Shown here one piece after another: positions 8,044 to 18,834 of a DNA stretch of 64,000 nt. Positions within the stretch are counted from its first letter, which is position 1; every line of letters begins with the position of its first letter. Made by a program: the position numbers and the translations under genes. The notes under the pieces were generated by a model, which made no database searches, had not been told where the DNA came from, and saw only the letters and a list, made by a program, of their open reading frames with translations. The stretch covers positions 43,372,916-43,436,915 of the forward strand of contig CM076847.1 in the NCBI GenBank assembly GCA_039519185.1, given 5' to 3'. This DNA is from Astragalus membranaceus (Eukaryota > Streptophyta > Magnoliopsida > Fabales > Fabaceae).

Positions 8044-9732
8044 ATGGCTGGGAGGAACGATACTGCAATTGCTGCTGCTCTAGCTGCTATGGCGCAGGCT
8101 GTGGAAAATCAACAGAATGCTGGTGAGAATGCTGGGGCTCGGAGTTTAGCTACTTTTCAGAGAGAGAATCCGCCTACCTTCAAGGGCAAGTATGACCCCG
8201 ATGGTGCTATGGCTTGGTTGAAAGAAATGGAGAGAATTTTTCGAGTGATGGATTGTACCCAAGCACAGAAGGTCCGCTATGGTACACATATGCTGGCTGA
8301 GGAAGCTGGTGATTGGTGGTTAGAGACGAGGCAGAGGTTGGAGACTGCTAATGAAGAGATTATCTGGGAAGTGTTCAGCGGAGAGTTTAACCGTAAGTAT
8401 TATCCGGAAGATGTCCGAGGGAAGAAAGAGATTGAATTTCTGGAGCTGAAGCAAGGTAGTATGTCCGTGTCGGAGTATGCCGCTAAGTTCGTGGAGCTAG
8501 CAAAGTTCTATCCGCATTACACTGGAGTTAATGCTGAGTTTTCTAAGTGTATCAAGTTTGAGAATGGTTTGAGGCCCGAGATCAAGAAAGCAATCGGATA
8601 CCAGAAGATTCGTGCCTTTGCTGACTTGATCGATAGTTGCAGAATTTTTGAGGAGGATAGTAAGGCTCACTACAAGATTGTGAATGATAAGAGGACCAAG
8701 TTTCAAGGCCATAGTAAGCCGTATGAGGTCCCTGCGGGCAAGGGTGAGCAGAGAGCTGATGCTGGTGAGAGGACTAGTGGGGGAGATGCCCCTGCTAGCG
8801 TTGTGTGTTTTAAGTGTGGCAAGCTTGGCCACAAGAGTGTCATGTGCAGAAGCGACGTAAAGAAGTGTTTCAAGTGTGGTAAGGACGGTCATGTGGTGGC
8901 TGAATGTGAGCATAAGGCAGTGGTCTGCTACAACTGTGGTGAAGAGGGGCACATTAGTACTCAGTGTCCGAAACCGAGGAAGGAACGAGCTGGTGGGAGA
9001 GTGTTCGCTTTGGTAGGGACAGAGACTTCTAAGGAGGGCGGACTTATTAGAGGTACATGCATCATTGATGGTGTTCCTCTAACTTATATTGTTGATACCG
9101 GTGCTACTCTTTGTTTTATTGCTGCGGATTGTGTTGAAAGATTGGTTCTTGCGTTGTCTTCTATGAGTGGAGAAATGGTTGTCGACACTCCAGCTAATGG
9201 GTCGGTGACTACTTCTCTTGTGTGTTCTGGGTGTCCCTTGTCGATTTTCGACAGAGACATTGTTGTTGATTTAATTTGGTTGCCGTTAAGCGGGGTAGAT
9301 GTGATCTTAGGTATGAACTGGTTAGAGTATAACCATGCCCATATCAATTGTTATAGTAAGTCTGTAAGTTTTCCTACGCCTGAGAAGGAGGGAGTTGGTT
9401 TGTTGTCTGCTAGACAATCGCGGAAATTAATACGGGAGCAAGGGGAGACTTCACAAAGTAGACAGAAGAGTCATCGTAATGAGCGAAGGAAGGGTTTGAA
9501 ATTTCAAGCGGGTGATGCACGAGTATGGGATAATCTCACCGTGGAGACGATGCCTGTACGGATTGAAGATCATGAGGTGAAAGCCTTAAGAGGCAAGGAG
9601 ATTGCGTTGGTGAAAGTAGTTTGGCTAGGAGCTGCTGGAGAGAGCATGACTTGGGAGCGAGAGAGCAAGATGCGGGAGTCCTATCCCGAGCTGTTTGATT
9701 CAGGTGAGTTTTCGAGGGCGAAAACATTCTAA
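8044..9732 (+). CDS. Gag-protease fused in frame to a chromodomain tail (deleted polyprotein)
   Basis: The intact 562-residue frame starts at ATG 8044 (MAGRNDT), the first ATG after the primer site. Residues ~40-210 are the retrotransposon gag core. Three CX2CX4HX4C knuckles follow (C255-C268, C275-C288, C295-C308). A pepsin-type protease has DTGA at 351-354 and ILGMNWL at about 421-427. After the start of the RT linker (SARQSRKLIREQ) the frame jumps to the integrase C-terminal region (SQSRQKSHRNERRKGLKFQAG, ~470-489). It then jumps to the chromodomain (~497-551, ending MRESYPELFD). RT, RNase H and the integrase core are absent. It can encode particle and protease but cannot copy or integrate itself. 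Two separate deletions are inferred by comparison with C. Confidence 0.92.
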   Translation: MAGRNDTAIAAALAAMAQAVENQQNAGENAGARSLATFQRENPPTFKGKYDPDGAMAWLKEMERIFRVMDCTQAQKVRYGTHMLAEEAGDWWLETRQRLETANEEIIWEVFSGEFNRKYYPEDVRGKKEIEFLELKQGSMSVSEYAAKFVELAKFYPHYTGVNAEFSKCIKFENGLRPEIKKAIGYQKIRAFADLIDSCRIFEEDSKAHYKIVNDKRTKFQGHSKPYEVPAGKGEQRADAGERTSGGDAPASVVCFKCGKLGHKSVMCRSDVKKCFKCGKDGHVVAECEHKAVVCYNCGEEGHISTQCPKPRKERAGGRVFALVGTETSKEGGLIRGTCIIDGVPLTYIVDTGATLCFIAADCVERLVLALSSMSGEMVVDTPANGSVTTSLVCSGCPLSIFDRDIVVDLIWLPLSGVDVILGMNWLEYNHAHINCYSKSVSFPTPEKEGVGLLSARQSRKLIREQGETSQSRQKSHRNERRKGLKFQAGDARVWDNLTVETMPVRIEDHEVKALRGKEIALVKVVWLGAAGESMTWERESKMRESYPELFDSGEFSRAKTF

Positions 9733-9744
9733 GTGGGGGAGAGT
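9731..9744 (+). other. Polypurine tract of B
   Basis: AAGTGGGGGAGAGT lies immediately before the 3' LTR and would prime plus-strand DNA. The same tract precedes the C 3' LTR. Confidence 0.88.
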
Positions 9745-10657
9745 TGTAACGCCCCAAATATTTAATTAAATTATTTAATGAAATATTTAGGTATTCAATT
9801 ATTTATTTATTTATTTTAAATGGTGTAATTATATTAGCATTTGATTAAGAGGTGTATAATTTAATAATAGGAGATGGTATTAGTAATCGGGCTTAAGCTG
9901 GAGGAAAGCCCGTGATCCATGAGCCCAAGGCTTAGGCGCATGTAGGGAGTGAGTTAGGGTTTGGGGGAACACTTCGCATTTGTGAGAAAAGAAAGAAAAG
10001 TGCCAATCGAGAGAGGAGAAGAGAAGGAGAAATTCGGCGCACAAGGGAGAAGAGAAGAAAAGGAGAATTCGCGAATTCCAAGGGAGCAGAGAGGAGCTGT
10101 GTTGCTGAGGTTCTGTAGGTGACTTGATTCAAGGGATTGGTGCTCTCCTAATATAAGGTAAGGGTGAGACCTCTCTTTCACTATAATGGTGGGTATGATG
10201 GGTATTAGGGTGGGGGCTTAAACATATATGGCCATGATCTTGCTTGATTTGTTTGAATTGGTTGTTGATTGATGAATTACATTGATTATGGTGGTTTGAA
10301 TTGCATATGTGTTATTTGGTGAATTTGTTGTGTTGCTGAAATTTTGGGTCCCTAGGGCGCCATGGGCTCCAAGTGTTGTTGCTGTCCCTGTTGCAGAAAA
10401 TGGCGCCCTGTGCCTGGGCGCCATCCTTGCCTGTGTTGTGTTTGGTGTTGGTGTTGCAGGAAATGGCGCCCTGTGCCTGGGCGCCGTGCTTGTCCATGTT
10501 GCCTGGAGTCCTGTTGCTGTTTTTGGCGCCCAGTGCATGGGCACCGTGTCTGGGTGTGTCTCGCGTGGCCAGTGTGCTGTGCGCGTGTTCCTGTGTTTGG
10601 CGCCCTGGGTGTGGGCGCCGTGTGCCAAGTTGTTGCATTGCTGTTTTTGGCGCCCTG
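9745..10657 (+). repeat. 3' LTR of B, left part
   Basis: It starts TGTAACGCCCC and is collinear with 5245-6157. The last five bases, CCCTG, are the left target duplication of element C. A donor-like AAG/GTAAGG is at 10158, and the GGCGCC array begins about 10355. Confidence 0.92.
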
Positions 10658-11198
10658 GGTAACACCCTAAAATATTTAATTAATTTATTTAATTAAGTAA
10701 TTGGGAATTTAAATTAATTTATTTGATATAATTTAATTAATTAGAATTTTATTAATTTTGGTGGTATTAGGAGGGAGTGGAGGCGCCACTTGCATGACTT
10801 GGGCTTGAGTGAAAGGCCCAAGCCCATGATCCACAAGTATGCGAAGTGGACTAGTGATTAGGGGTTAGGGTTTGTGGTGGCCAATTGCGAAATTTTGAGA
10901 CAAGAGAGAAAAGAAAGAGAGGAGCGTGAGAAAGAGAGAGGAAGAGGCGGCCAAGAGGAGAAGGAGAAGAGGAATTTTGAAGATCAAGGAGAGAAGAGAT
11001 CTCCATTATAGCTGAGGGTCTGTTGGTGACTGCATCCTAGGGCATCGAATTCTTCTTCTTAAAAAGGTTAGGGGAGCTCTATCCTTCCATCTAATAGATC
11101 TCATGATAGGTCCTAGATCTAAGGTTTATACTAGATCCATGTTGTTCTTGATGTTCTTTTATGTTTCTTGATGTTCTTGGTTTGCTCATGATGATGAT

Positions 11199-11300
<102 letters not shown>

Positions 11301-11443
11301 ATGCCATATGCGAATTGACTTTAGTATTCGAACCTTGAGGTGATGCGACCTATGTGTGTGTTTTGATGATTTTGGCACTTGTGTATTCATGAGATTATGA
11401 TTTGGTGTGTTGGATGTTTGAGTGGTTCATATGTGTGTGCATA

Positions 11444-11872
11444 GGCGCCTAGGGTGCCAAAGTGTTGATGTTGATAATGAGTAAAAATGATTTTTGATGA
11501 CGTGAATAAAGTTTGATTTTTGGTGGTTGGAATTTTGGGTTGATCATATGAAAAATTTTGAGAAAAATAATGTTTTGTGCTGAAATTTGGCAAAAATCTG
11601 GTGCTGGAACTGTTTCTGGGCGCCAGGAGCCCTGTGCTGGGCGCCAAGGGCGCTGTGCGTGTGTCTGTGCGTGTTGCTGGGCGCTGGGTGCCAGCGCTGG
11701 GCGCTGAGCGCCCGTGTGCGTGTGTGCGTGTGTGGCGCTGGGCGCTGAGAGCCCATGTGCGCGTGTTCCTGTGTTGCGCCTAGGCGCTGGGCGCAAGGCG
11801 CTGGGCGCTGGGCGCCAGTGTGCGTGCGTGTTGCGTTTTGCTGGGCGCTGGGCGCCCAGGGCGCCAGTTTTT
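11444..11872. repeat. GGCGCC/GGCGCTG array, C 5' LTR
   Basis: GGGCGCC, GGCGCTGGGCGC and GCGCCC motifs alternate with GTGTGCGTGTG spacers. It differs in detail from the array in B and is shorter in the C 3' LTR (about 17012-17425). Confidence 0.85.
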
Positions 11873-12154
11873 CAGGAAATCCCAAACATTTTCGAAAACT
11901 GTTTTCGCTATAACTTTTGACCCGGATATCCGTTTTGAACGATTCAAAAAGCGTTGTGAAGCATTTTCAGTTGTCTATCTGTGTGTTCTATTTTTAAAAA
12001 TAAAATCTTAGAAATTCTGAAGGTTGCTGGGGCGCCCCAAGTGGCTGTTCCCGGTGATCGTTGCCGTGACAATGAAAAGATGTTTTGGGTGCCTTTAAAA
12101 ATTCTCTTTTGCGTACGACCGATGGTTTTAACAAAGTAATGTCAAAAATGATGA

Positions 12155-12480
12155 TTTTGACGATGATGCCTTAGGGGCTAGTTAAATGACTGTTTCGCCC
12201 TTAGTGGCTATTATTATTTATGACGTGTAAAAGACTGTTTTGCCCTTAGTGGCTATTAGTACTTATAATGACGTGTAAATGACTGTTTTGCCCTTAGTGG
12301 CTATTATTATTTATAATAGTGTGCAAATGACGATGATGCCCTTGGTGGCTAGTAAATGACGTTTTTGCCCTCAGTGGCTATTGTTTGAGTTGATGATATT
12401 GGTGTATAAGTGACGATGAAACCCAGTGACGTTTAAAGCCCGAGAGGCTAAGTGATGTTAAGGTCTAAATGGCCAAGTGA
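12155..12480. repeat. Degenerate direct repeats, C 5' LTR
   Basis: Units carrying TGACTGTTTTGCCCTTAGTGG recur about every 50-60 bp. The same set is in the 3' LTR at about 17720-18020, and a related TGACGATGATGCCATAAAGG set is in the B LTRs. Confidence 0.7.
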
Positions 12481-13281
12481 CGTTGTGTATTGATCGTGAA
12501 TTTGACAGGTGCTGCGCTCTTTGTGAGCAAACCGGTAAGTGACGGGTCACATAGTTGACTATGATTTGAGTATTTGTGTATTTGTGTGTTTGTGAGTGGT
12601 GCATGTCATAGTGTCTCATGCCCATATGCATAAACCCAGTGACGTTTTTGAGGCCTGAGTGGCTAAGTGACGATGAGGCCTTAAGGGCTAAGCGACGTTT
12701 GTGAAAAGGTACCTCATGCATATGCCCGCGAGTGGGTTGCATTTCATAAGCCTACATGACATGGGATGAGTTATTGTAAGTGATGTGAATGTTGAGTGTT
12801 TTGGATGCTGATTGTTCTAGTGCGTAGCCTACGATTAGTACTTATCATATTTTCTATTATATGGATTGAAATGATGCTCACCCTTTCCTGTTTGAATGTT
12901 ACCCCCGTGTTGGTAACGTGCAGGTGATTCCCAGTGAATGCCTTAGCTTCACTTCTTGAGACGAGTCGTCATGCTCTGATACGTAGCACCTGGGGGGATG
13001 TATTTGATGCTTTGCTGATGTACTTGAATTTTTACACTGTTGATGAGTTGATTTACTTTCTGCTGCGTTGATGTTGGATTTTATTACGTAGTTTTCGATG
13101 TTTTGAGGTCTCCCTATTGTGGAGTGCTATGTATTGCACCTTTGACGACGTACTATTTTATTTGAGACTTGAGGTTTTTATTTTGACGTATGTGTGACAC
13201 CCTCGTGGTGAAATCGAAAATGATTTTTAACTCTGATTTTCTTAAGTAAAATAAAAGGGTAGAAATGGGGTGTTACATTAG

Positions 13282-13293
13282 TGGTATCAGAGC
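13282..13293 (+). other. Primer binding site of C, tRNA-iMet type
   Basis: TGGTATCAGAGC lies four bases after the LTR end, exactly as in B. Confidence 0.9.
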
Positions 13294-13409
13294 AGTTCGG
13301 TCTGTCCGGCCAAGTTGTCCAGTCGTAGTGTCAACTGACAACGGTGTGTTGTCAGTTATATCTAACTGTTGTTGTTGTAGCAAGTGAGTTGAGATGGCTG
13401 GGAGGATCG

Positions 13410-13595
13410 CTGCTGCTGTTGTTGAGTTGCTGCTGCTGATGTTGAGCTGCTGCTGCTGTTGTTGAGTTGCTGCTACCGATGTTGAGCTGCCGCTGCTGAT
13501 GTTGGGCTGCTGCTGCTGTTGTTGAGTTGCTGCTGCCGATGTTGAGCTGCTGCTGCTGATGTTGGGCTGCTGCTGCTGTTGTTGGGCTGCTGCAG
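13410..13595 (+). repeat. 60-bp GCTGCTG-rich tandem repeat in place of gag
   Basis: About three copies of a 60-bp unit (GTTGAGCTGCTGCTGCTG and variants) follow the gag start codon at 13394 (MAGR, as in B). In the gag frame the units give Leu/Cys runs and a TGA at 13463 and 13523. The last unit has TGG there, so the frame stays open into pol. Confidence 0.9.
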
Positions 13596-16288
13596 TTTGT
13601 GGTAGGAAGTCGTGTGTTGGCTATAGGCAGCTGAATAAGGTAGCTATCAAGATCAAGTATCCGCTTCCGAGGATCGACGATCTGATGGATCAGTTAGTGG
13701 GTGCCCGTGTTTTCAGCAAAATTGATTTGAGGTCCGGATATCATCAGATTAAAGTAAAGGATGAAGATGTTCAGAAGACAGCGTTCAGGACAAGGTATGG
13801 GCATTATGAATATTCAGTGATGCCGTTCGGTGTGACCAATGCTCCTGGTGTATTTATGGAATATATGAACCGTATTTTCCATAATTACCTAGATCGGTTT
13901 GTGGTGATCTTCATAGATGACATTCTAGTTTATTCTAAGTCAGAGGAAGAGCATGCTGAGCATCTGAAGACAGTGTTAGAAGTTTTGAAAGAGAAAAAGT
14001 TGTATGCTAAGTTATCGAAGTGTGAGTTCTGGCTGAAAGAGGTGAGTTTTCTTGGGCACGTGATTTCTGGTAATGGTATTGCGGTTGATCCGGCAAAAGT
14101 AGAAGCAGTGTTGGAGTGGGAGGCTCCGAAGTCCGCAACAGAGATTAGAAGCTTTTTGGGTTTGGCTGGGTACTACAGGAGGTTCATCGAGGGTTTTTCC
14201 AAGTTGGCCCTTCCGTTGACTCAGTTGACTTGCAAGGGTAAAGTTTTTGTTTGGGATGCTCGATGTGAGGAAAGTTTTATGGAACTGAAGAAGAGATTGA
14301 CGACGTCGCCTGTTTTGACGTTGCCTAATCCGGAGGAACCGTTCGTTGTATATTGTGACGCGTCGAAAATGGGTCTTGGTGGTGTGCTGATGCAAGATGG
14401 GAAAGTCGTTGCGTATGCGTCGAGGCAGTTGCGAGTTCATGAGAAAAATTACCCTACGCATGATTTGGAGTTGGCTGCTGTGGTATTTGTGCTTAAGATT
14501 TGGAGGCACTACCTTTATGGTTCGAGGTTCGAGGTGTTCAGTGACCATAAGAGTCTAAAGTATCTATTCGATCAGAAAGAGTTGAATATGAGACAGCGTC
14601 GATGGTTGGAGCTCTTGAAGGATTATGACTTTGGTTTGAATTATCATCCCGGCAAAGCTAATGTCGTGGCTGATGCTTTAAGCAGAAAGTCCTTGCATAT
14701 GTCGGCAATGATGGTGAAAGAATTAGAGTTGATCGAGGAATTCAGAGATTTGAGTTTGGTTTGTAAAATAACACCTCGCAGTGTCAAGCTGGGAATGTTA
14801 AAGATCGATAATGATTTCCTGGGCAGCATCAGGGAAGCTCAGAAGACAGATGTCAAGTTAGTAGATCTAATTAATGGGGTCGGTCAATCTGAAGATGAAG
14901 ATTTCAAATTAGATTCCAGTGGTGTGTTGAGGTTCCGGGGTAGGATCTGTGTTCCGGATGATGAGGAGATGAGAAAGGCAATTTTAGAGGAGGGTCACCG
15001 TAGCAAGTTGAGTATCCATCCTGGAGCGACGAAAATGTATCAAGATCTGAAAAAGATGTTTTGGTGGTATGGTATGAAGAGAGATGTGGCACAGTTTGTG
15101 TATGCCTGTTTGACCTGCCAAAAGTCGAAGGTTGAACATCAGAAGCCTGCAGGGTTAATGCAACCGTTGGGGGTTCCAGAGTGGAAGTGGGATAGCATAG
15201 CGATGGATTTTGTGACGGGATTGCCGAATACAGTTAAAGGTCATGACGCTATTTGGGTGATCGTTGATAGGTTAACGAAGTCTGCTCACTTTATTCCTAT
15301 TAATATCACTTATCCGGTGTCGAGGTTGGCAGAGGTCTATGTCAAAGAAATTGTGAAGCTGCACGGCATTCCGAAGAGTATTGTGTCAGATAGGGATCCG
15401 AGGTTCACTTCTGAGTTTTGGAAGAGTTTGCAGAAGGAATTGGGTTCAAAGTTGAAAATGAGTTCGGCGTATCATCCTCAGACAGATGGTCAGTCGGAGA
15501 GAACAATTCAGTCGTTAGAGGATTTGTTGAGGGCTTGTGTTTTGGAACAGCGGGGTTCATGGGATTCCTACCTTGCGTTGATTGAGTTTACCTATAACAA
15601 CAGTTACCATTCCAGTATCGGGATGGCACCGTTTGAAGCATTGTATGGTCGAAAGTGTAGAACGCCATTGTGTTGGTATGAGTCGGGAGAGAGTGTAGTG
15701 TTGGGACCGGAGATTGTCCGGGAGACTAAAGAGAAGATCAAGATGATCCGTGAAAAGATGAAAGCTTCGCAGAGTCGTCAGAAGAGTTATCATGACAAGC
15801 GGAGGAAGGATTTAGAGTTTCAGGAGGGTGAGCATGTGTTCTTGAGGGTTTCTCCTATTACCGGTGTTGGTCGAGCGTTGAAATCGAAGAAGCTCACTCC
15901 TCGATTTGTTGGTCCTTATCAGATTTCTGTAAGAATCGAAAATGTGGCTTATAGAGTGGCTTTACCGCCAAATCTTTCGAATTTGCATGACGTATTTCAT
16001 GTGTCGCAACTTCGGAAGTATGTGTCGGATCCATCTCATGTGATCCATATGGATGATGTGGAAGTGCGGGATAATCTCACTGTGGAGACGATGCCCATAC
16101 GGATTGAGGGTCGGGAAGTGAAAGCGCTTAGAGGCAAAGAGATTGCACTTGTGAAGGTGGTTTGGCTAGGAGCTGCCGGCGAGAGTATGACTTGGGAGTT
16201 GGAAAGCCAAATGCGGGAGTCTTACCCGGAGTTATTTGATCAGGTAAATTTCGATGACGAAATTATTCTAAGTGGGGGAGAGTTGTAA
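13559..16288 (+). CDS. Pol: RT (N-terminally truncated)-RNase H-integrase-chromodomain
   Basis: The 909-residue frame has no internal stop. The first ~20 residues come from the 60-bp repeat. RT begins only at the YRQLNK motif (~22), where the usual preceding C-I-D reads C-V-G. KIDLRSGY (~54) and the catalytic FIDD (~118-121) are present. RNase H has D268, E305, D330 and D373. Integrase has an HHCC zinc site (~H481, H488, C518, C521), a D-D-35-E core (~D551, D612, E648), a GPY-like region (~785) and a chromodomain (~845-895). The product would act in the cytoplasmic particle and then the nucleus. Gag, protease and the RT fingers are missing, so this copy needs proteins from elsewhere. The stop codon TAA lies inside the 3' LTR start. 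Same lineage as B, judged by the shared C-terminus. Confidence 0.9.
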   Translation: MLGCCCCCWAAAVCGRKSCVGYRQLNKVAIKIKYPLPRIDDLMDQLVGARVFSKIDLRSGYHQIKVKDEDVQKTAFRTRYGHYEYSVMPFGVTNAPGVFMEYMNRIFHNYLDRFVVIFIDDILVYSKSEEEHAEHLKTVLEVLKEKKLYAKLSKCEFWLKEVSFLGHVISGNGIAVDPAKVEAVLEWEAPKSATEIRSFLGLAGYYRRFIEGFSKLALPLTQLTCKGKVFVWDARCEESFMELKKRLTTSPVLTLPNPEEPFVVYCDASKMGLGGVLMQDGKVVAYASRQLRVHEKNYPTHDLELAAVVFVLKIWRHYLYGSRFEVFSDHKSLKYLFDQKELNMRQRRWLELLKDYDFGLNYHPGKANVVADALSRKSLHMSAMMVKELELIEEFRDLSLVCKITPRSVKLGMLKIDNDFLGSIREAQKTDVKLVDLINGVGQSEDEDFKLDSSGVLRFRGRICVPDDEEMRKAILEEGHRSKLSIHPGATKMYQDLKKMFWWYGMKRDVAQFVYACLTCQKSKVEHQKPAGLMQPLGVPEWKWDSIAMDFVTGLPNTVKGHDAIWVIVDRLTKSAHFIPINITYPVSRLAEVYVKEIVKLHGIPKSIVSDRDPRFTSEFWKSLQKELGSKLKMSSAYHPQTDGQSERTIQSLEDLLRACVLEQRGSWDSYLALIEFTYNNSYHSSIGMAPFEALYGRKCRTPLCWYESGESVVLGPEIVRETKEKIKMIREKMKASQSRQKSYHDKRRKDLEFQEGEHVFLRVSPITGVGRALKSKKLTPRFVGPYQISVRIENVAYRVALPPNLSNLHDVFHVSQLRKYVSDPSHVIHMDDVEVRDNLTVETMPIRIEGREVKALRGKEIALVKVVWLGAAGESMTWELESQMRESYPELFDQVNFDDEIILSGGEL
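16270..16283 (+). other. Polypurine tract of C
   Basis: AAGTGGGGGAGAGT is identical to the tract in B. The pol frame reads through it. Confidence 0.88.
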
Positions 16289-16824
16289 CACCCTAAAATA
16301 TTTAATTAATTTATTTAATTAAGTATTTGGGAATTTAAATTAATTTATTTGATATAATTTAATTAATTAGACTTTTATTAATTTTGGTGGTATTAGGAGG
16401 GAGTGGAGGCGCCACTTGCATGACTTGGGCTTGAGTGAAAGGCCCAAGCCCATGATCCACAAGTATGCGAAGTGGACAAGTGATTAGGGGTTAGGGTTTG
16501 TGGTGGCCAATTGCGAAATTTTGAGACAAGAGAGAAAAGAAAGAGAGGAGCGTGAGAAAGAGAGAGGAAGAGGCGGCCAAGAGGAGAAGGAGAAGAGGAA
16601 TTTCGAAGATCAAGGAGAGAAGAGATCTCCATTGTAGCTGAGGGTCTGTTGGTGACTGCATCCTAGGGCATCGAATTCTTCTTCTTAAAAAGGTTAGGGG
16701 AGCTCTATCCTTCCATCTAATAGATCTCATGATAGGTCCTAGATCTAAGGTTTATACTAGATCCATGTTGTTCTTGATGTTCTTTTATGTTTCTTGATGT
16801 TCTTGGTTTGCTCATGATGATGAT

Positions 16825-16870
<46 letters not shown>

Positions 16871-18834
16871 ATGCCATATGCGAATTGACTTTAGTATTCG
16901 AACCTTGAGGTGATGCGACCTATGTGTGTGTTTTGATGATTTTGGCACTTGTGTATTCATGAGATTATGATTTGGTGTGTTGGATGCTTGAGTGGTTCAT
17001 ATGTGTGTGCATAGGCGCCTAGGGTGCCAAAGTGTTGATGTTGATAATGAGTAAAAATGATTTTTGATGATGTGAAAAATGTTTGATTTTTGGTGGTTGG
17101 AATTTTGGGTTGATCATATGAAAAATTTTGAGAAAAATAATGTTTTGTGCTGAAATTTGGCAAAAAACTGGTGCTGGCACTGTTTCTGGGCGCCAAGGGT
17201 GCTGTGCGTGTGTCTGTGCGTGTTGCTGGGCGCTGGGTGCCAGCGCTGGGCGCTGAGCGCCCGTGTGCGTGTGTGCGTGTGTGGCGCTGGGCGCTGAGCG
17301 CCCATGTACGCGTGTTCCTGTGTTGCGCCTAGGCGCTGGGCGCTGGGCGCCAGTGTGCGTGCGTGTTGCGTTTTGCTGGGCGCTGGGCGCCAGGTGCCTG
17401 GGCGCTGGGCGCCCAGGGCGCCAATTTTTCAGGAAATCCCAAACATTTTCGAAAACTGTTTTCGCTATAACTTTTGACCCGGATATCCGTTTTGAACGAT
17501 TCAAAAAGCGTTGTGAAGCATTTTCAGTTGTCTATCTGTGTGTTCCATTTTTAAAAATAAAAACTTAGAATTTCTGAAGGTTGCTGGGGCGCCCCAAGTG
17601 GCTGTTCCCGGTGATCGTTGCCGTGACAATGAAAAGATGTTTTGGGTGCCTTTAAAAATTCTCTTTTGCGTACGACCGATGGTTTTAACAAAGTAATGTC
17701 AAAAATGATGACTTTGACGATGATGCCTTAGGGGCTAGTTAAATGACTGTTTCGCCCTTAGTGGCTATTATTATTTATGACGTGTAAAAGACTGTTTTGC
17801 CCTTAGTGGCTATTAGTACTTATAATGACGTGTAAATGACTGTTTTGCCCTTAGTGGCTATTATTATTTATAATAGTGTGCAAATGACGATGATGCCCTT
17901 GGTGGCTAGTAAATGACGTTTTTGCCCTCAGTGGCTATTGTTTGAGTTGATGATATTGATGTATAAGCGACGATGAAACCCAGTGACGTTTAAAGCCCGA
18001 GAGGCTAAGTGATGTTAAGGTCTAAATGGCCAAGTGACGTTGTGTATTGATCGTGAATTTGACAGGTGCTGCGCTCTTTGTGAGCAAACCGGTAAGTGAC
18101 GGGTCCCATAGTTGACTATGATTTGAGTATTTGTGTATTTGTGTGTTTGTGAGTGGTGCATGTCATAGTGTCTCATGCCCATATGCATAAACCCAGTGAC
18201 GTTTTTGAGGCCTGAGTGGCTAAGTGACGATGAGGCCTTAAGGGCTAAGTGACGTTTGTGAAAAGGTACCTCATGCATATGCCCGTGAGTGGGTTGCATT
18301 TCATAAGCCTACATGACATGGGATGAGTTATTGTAAGTGATGTGAATGTTGAGTGTTTTGGATGCTGATTGTTCTAGTGCGTAGCCTACGATTAGTACTT
18401 ATCATATTTTCTATTATATGGATTGAAATGATGCTCACCCTTTCCTGTTTGAATGTTACCCCCGTGTTGGTAACGTGCAGGTGATTCCCAGTGAATGCCT
18501 TAGCTTCACTTCTTGAGTCGAGTCGTCATGCTCTGATACGTAGCACCTTGGAGGATGTATTTGATGCTTTGCTGATGTACTTGAATTTTTACACTGTTGA
18601 TGAGTTGATTTACTTTCCGCTGCGTTGATGTTGGATTTTATTACGTAGTTTTCGATGTTTTGAGGTCTCCCTATTGTGGAGTGCTATGTATTGCACCTTT
18701 GACGACGTACTATTTTATTTGAGACTTGAGGTTTTTATTTTGACGTATGTGTGACACCCTCGTGGTGAAATCGAAAATGATTTTTAACTCTGATTTTCTT
18801 AAGTAAAATAAAAGGGTAGAAAGGGGGTGTTACA
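16284..18834 (+). repeat. 3' LTR of element C (2,551 bp)
   Basis: It starts TGTAACACCCTAAAATATT and ends GGGGGTGTTACA. It is shorter than the 5' LTR mainly in the AT microsatellite and the GGCGCC array. The hairpin is at 18455-18474. Confidence 0.92.
16829..16866. repeat. (AT)19 microsatellite, C 3' LTR
   Basis: A 38-bp AT run, the counterpart of the 88-bp run in the 5' LTR. Confidence 0.95.

Noticed and set aside
10855..10875. Telomere-like TTAGGGTTT motif in LTRs
   Set aside because: Single short occurrences (also near 5455 and 16488), not an array; at most a telo-box-like promoter element.
14012..14548. Minus-strand 178-residue frame opposite the C pol gene
   Set aside because: Shadow of a conserved pol frame; no independent domain.
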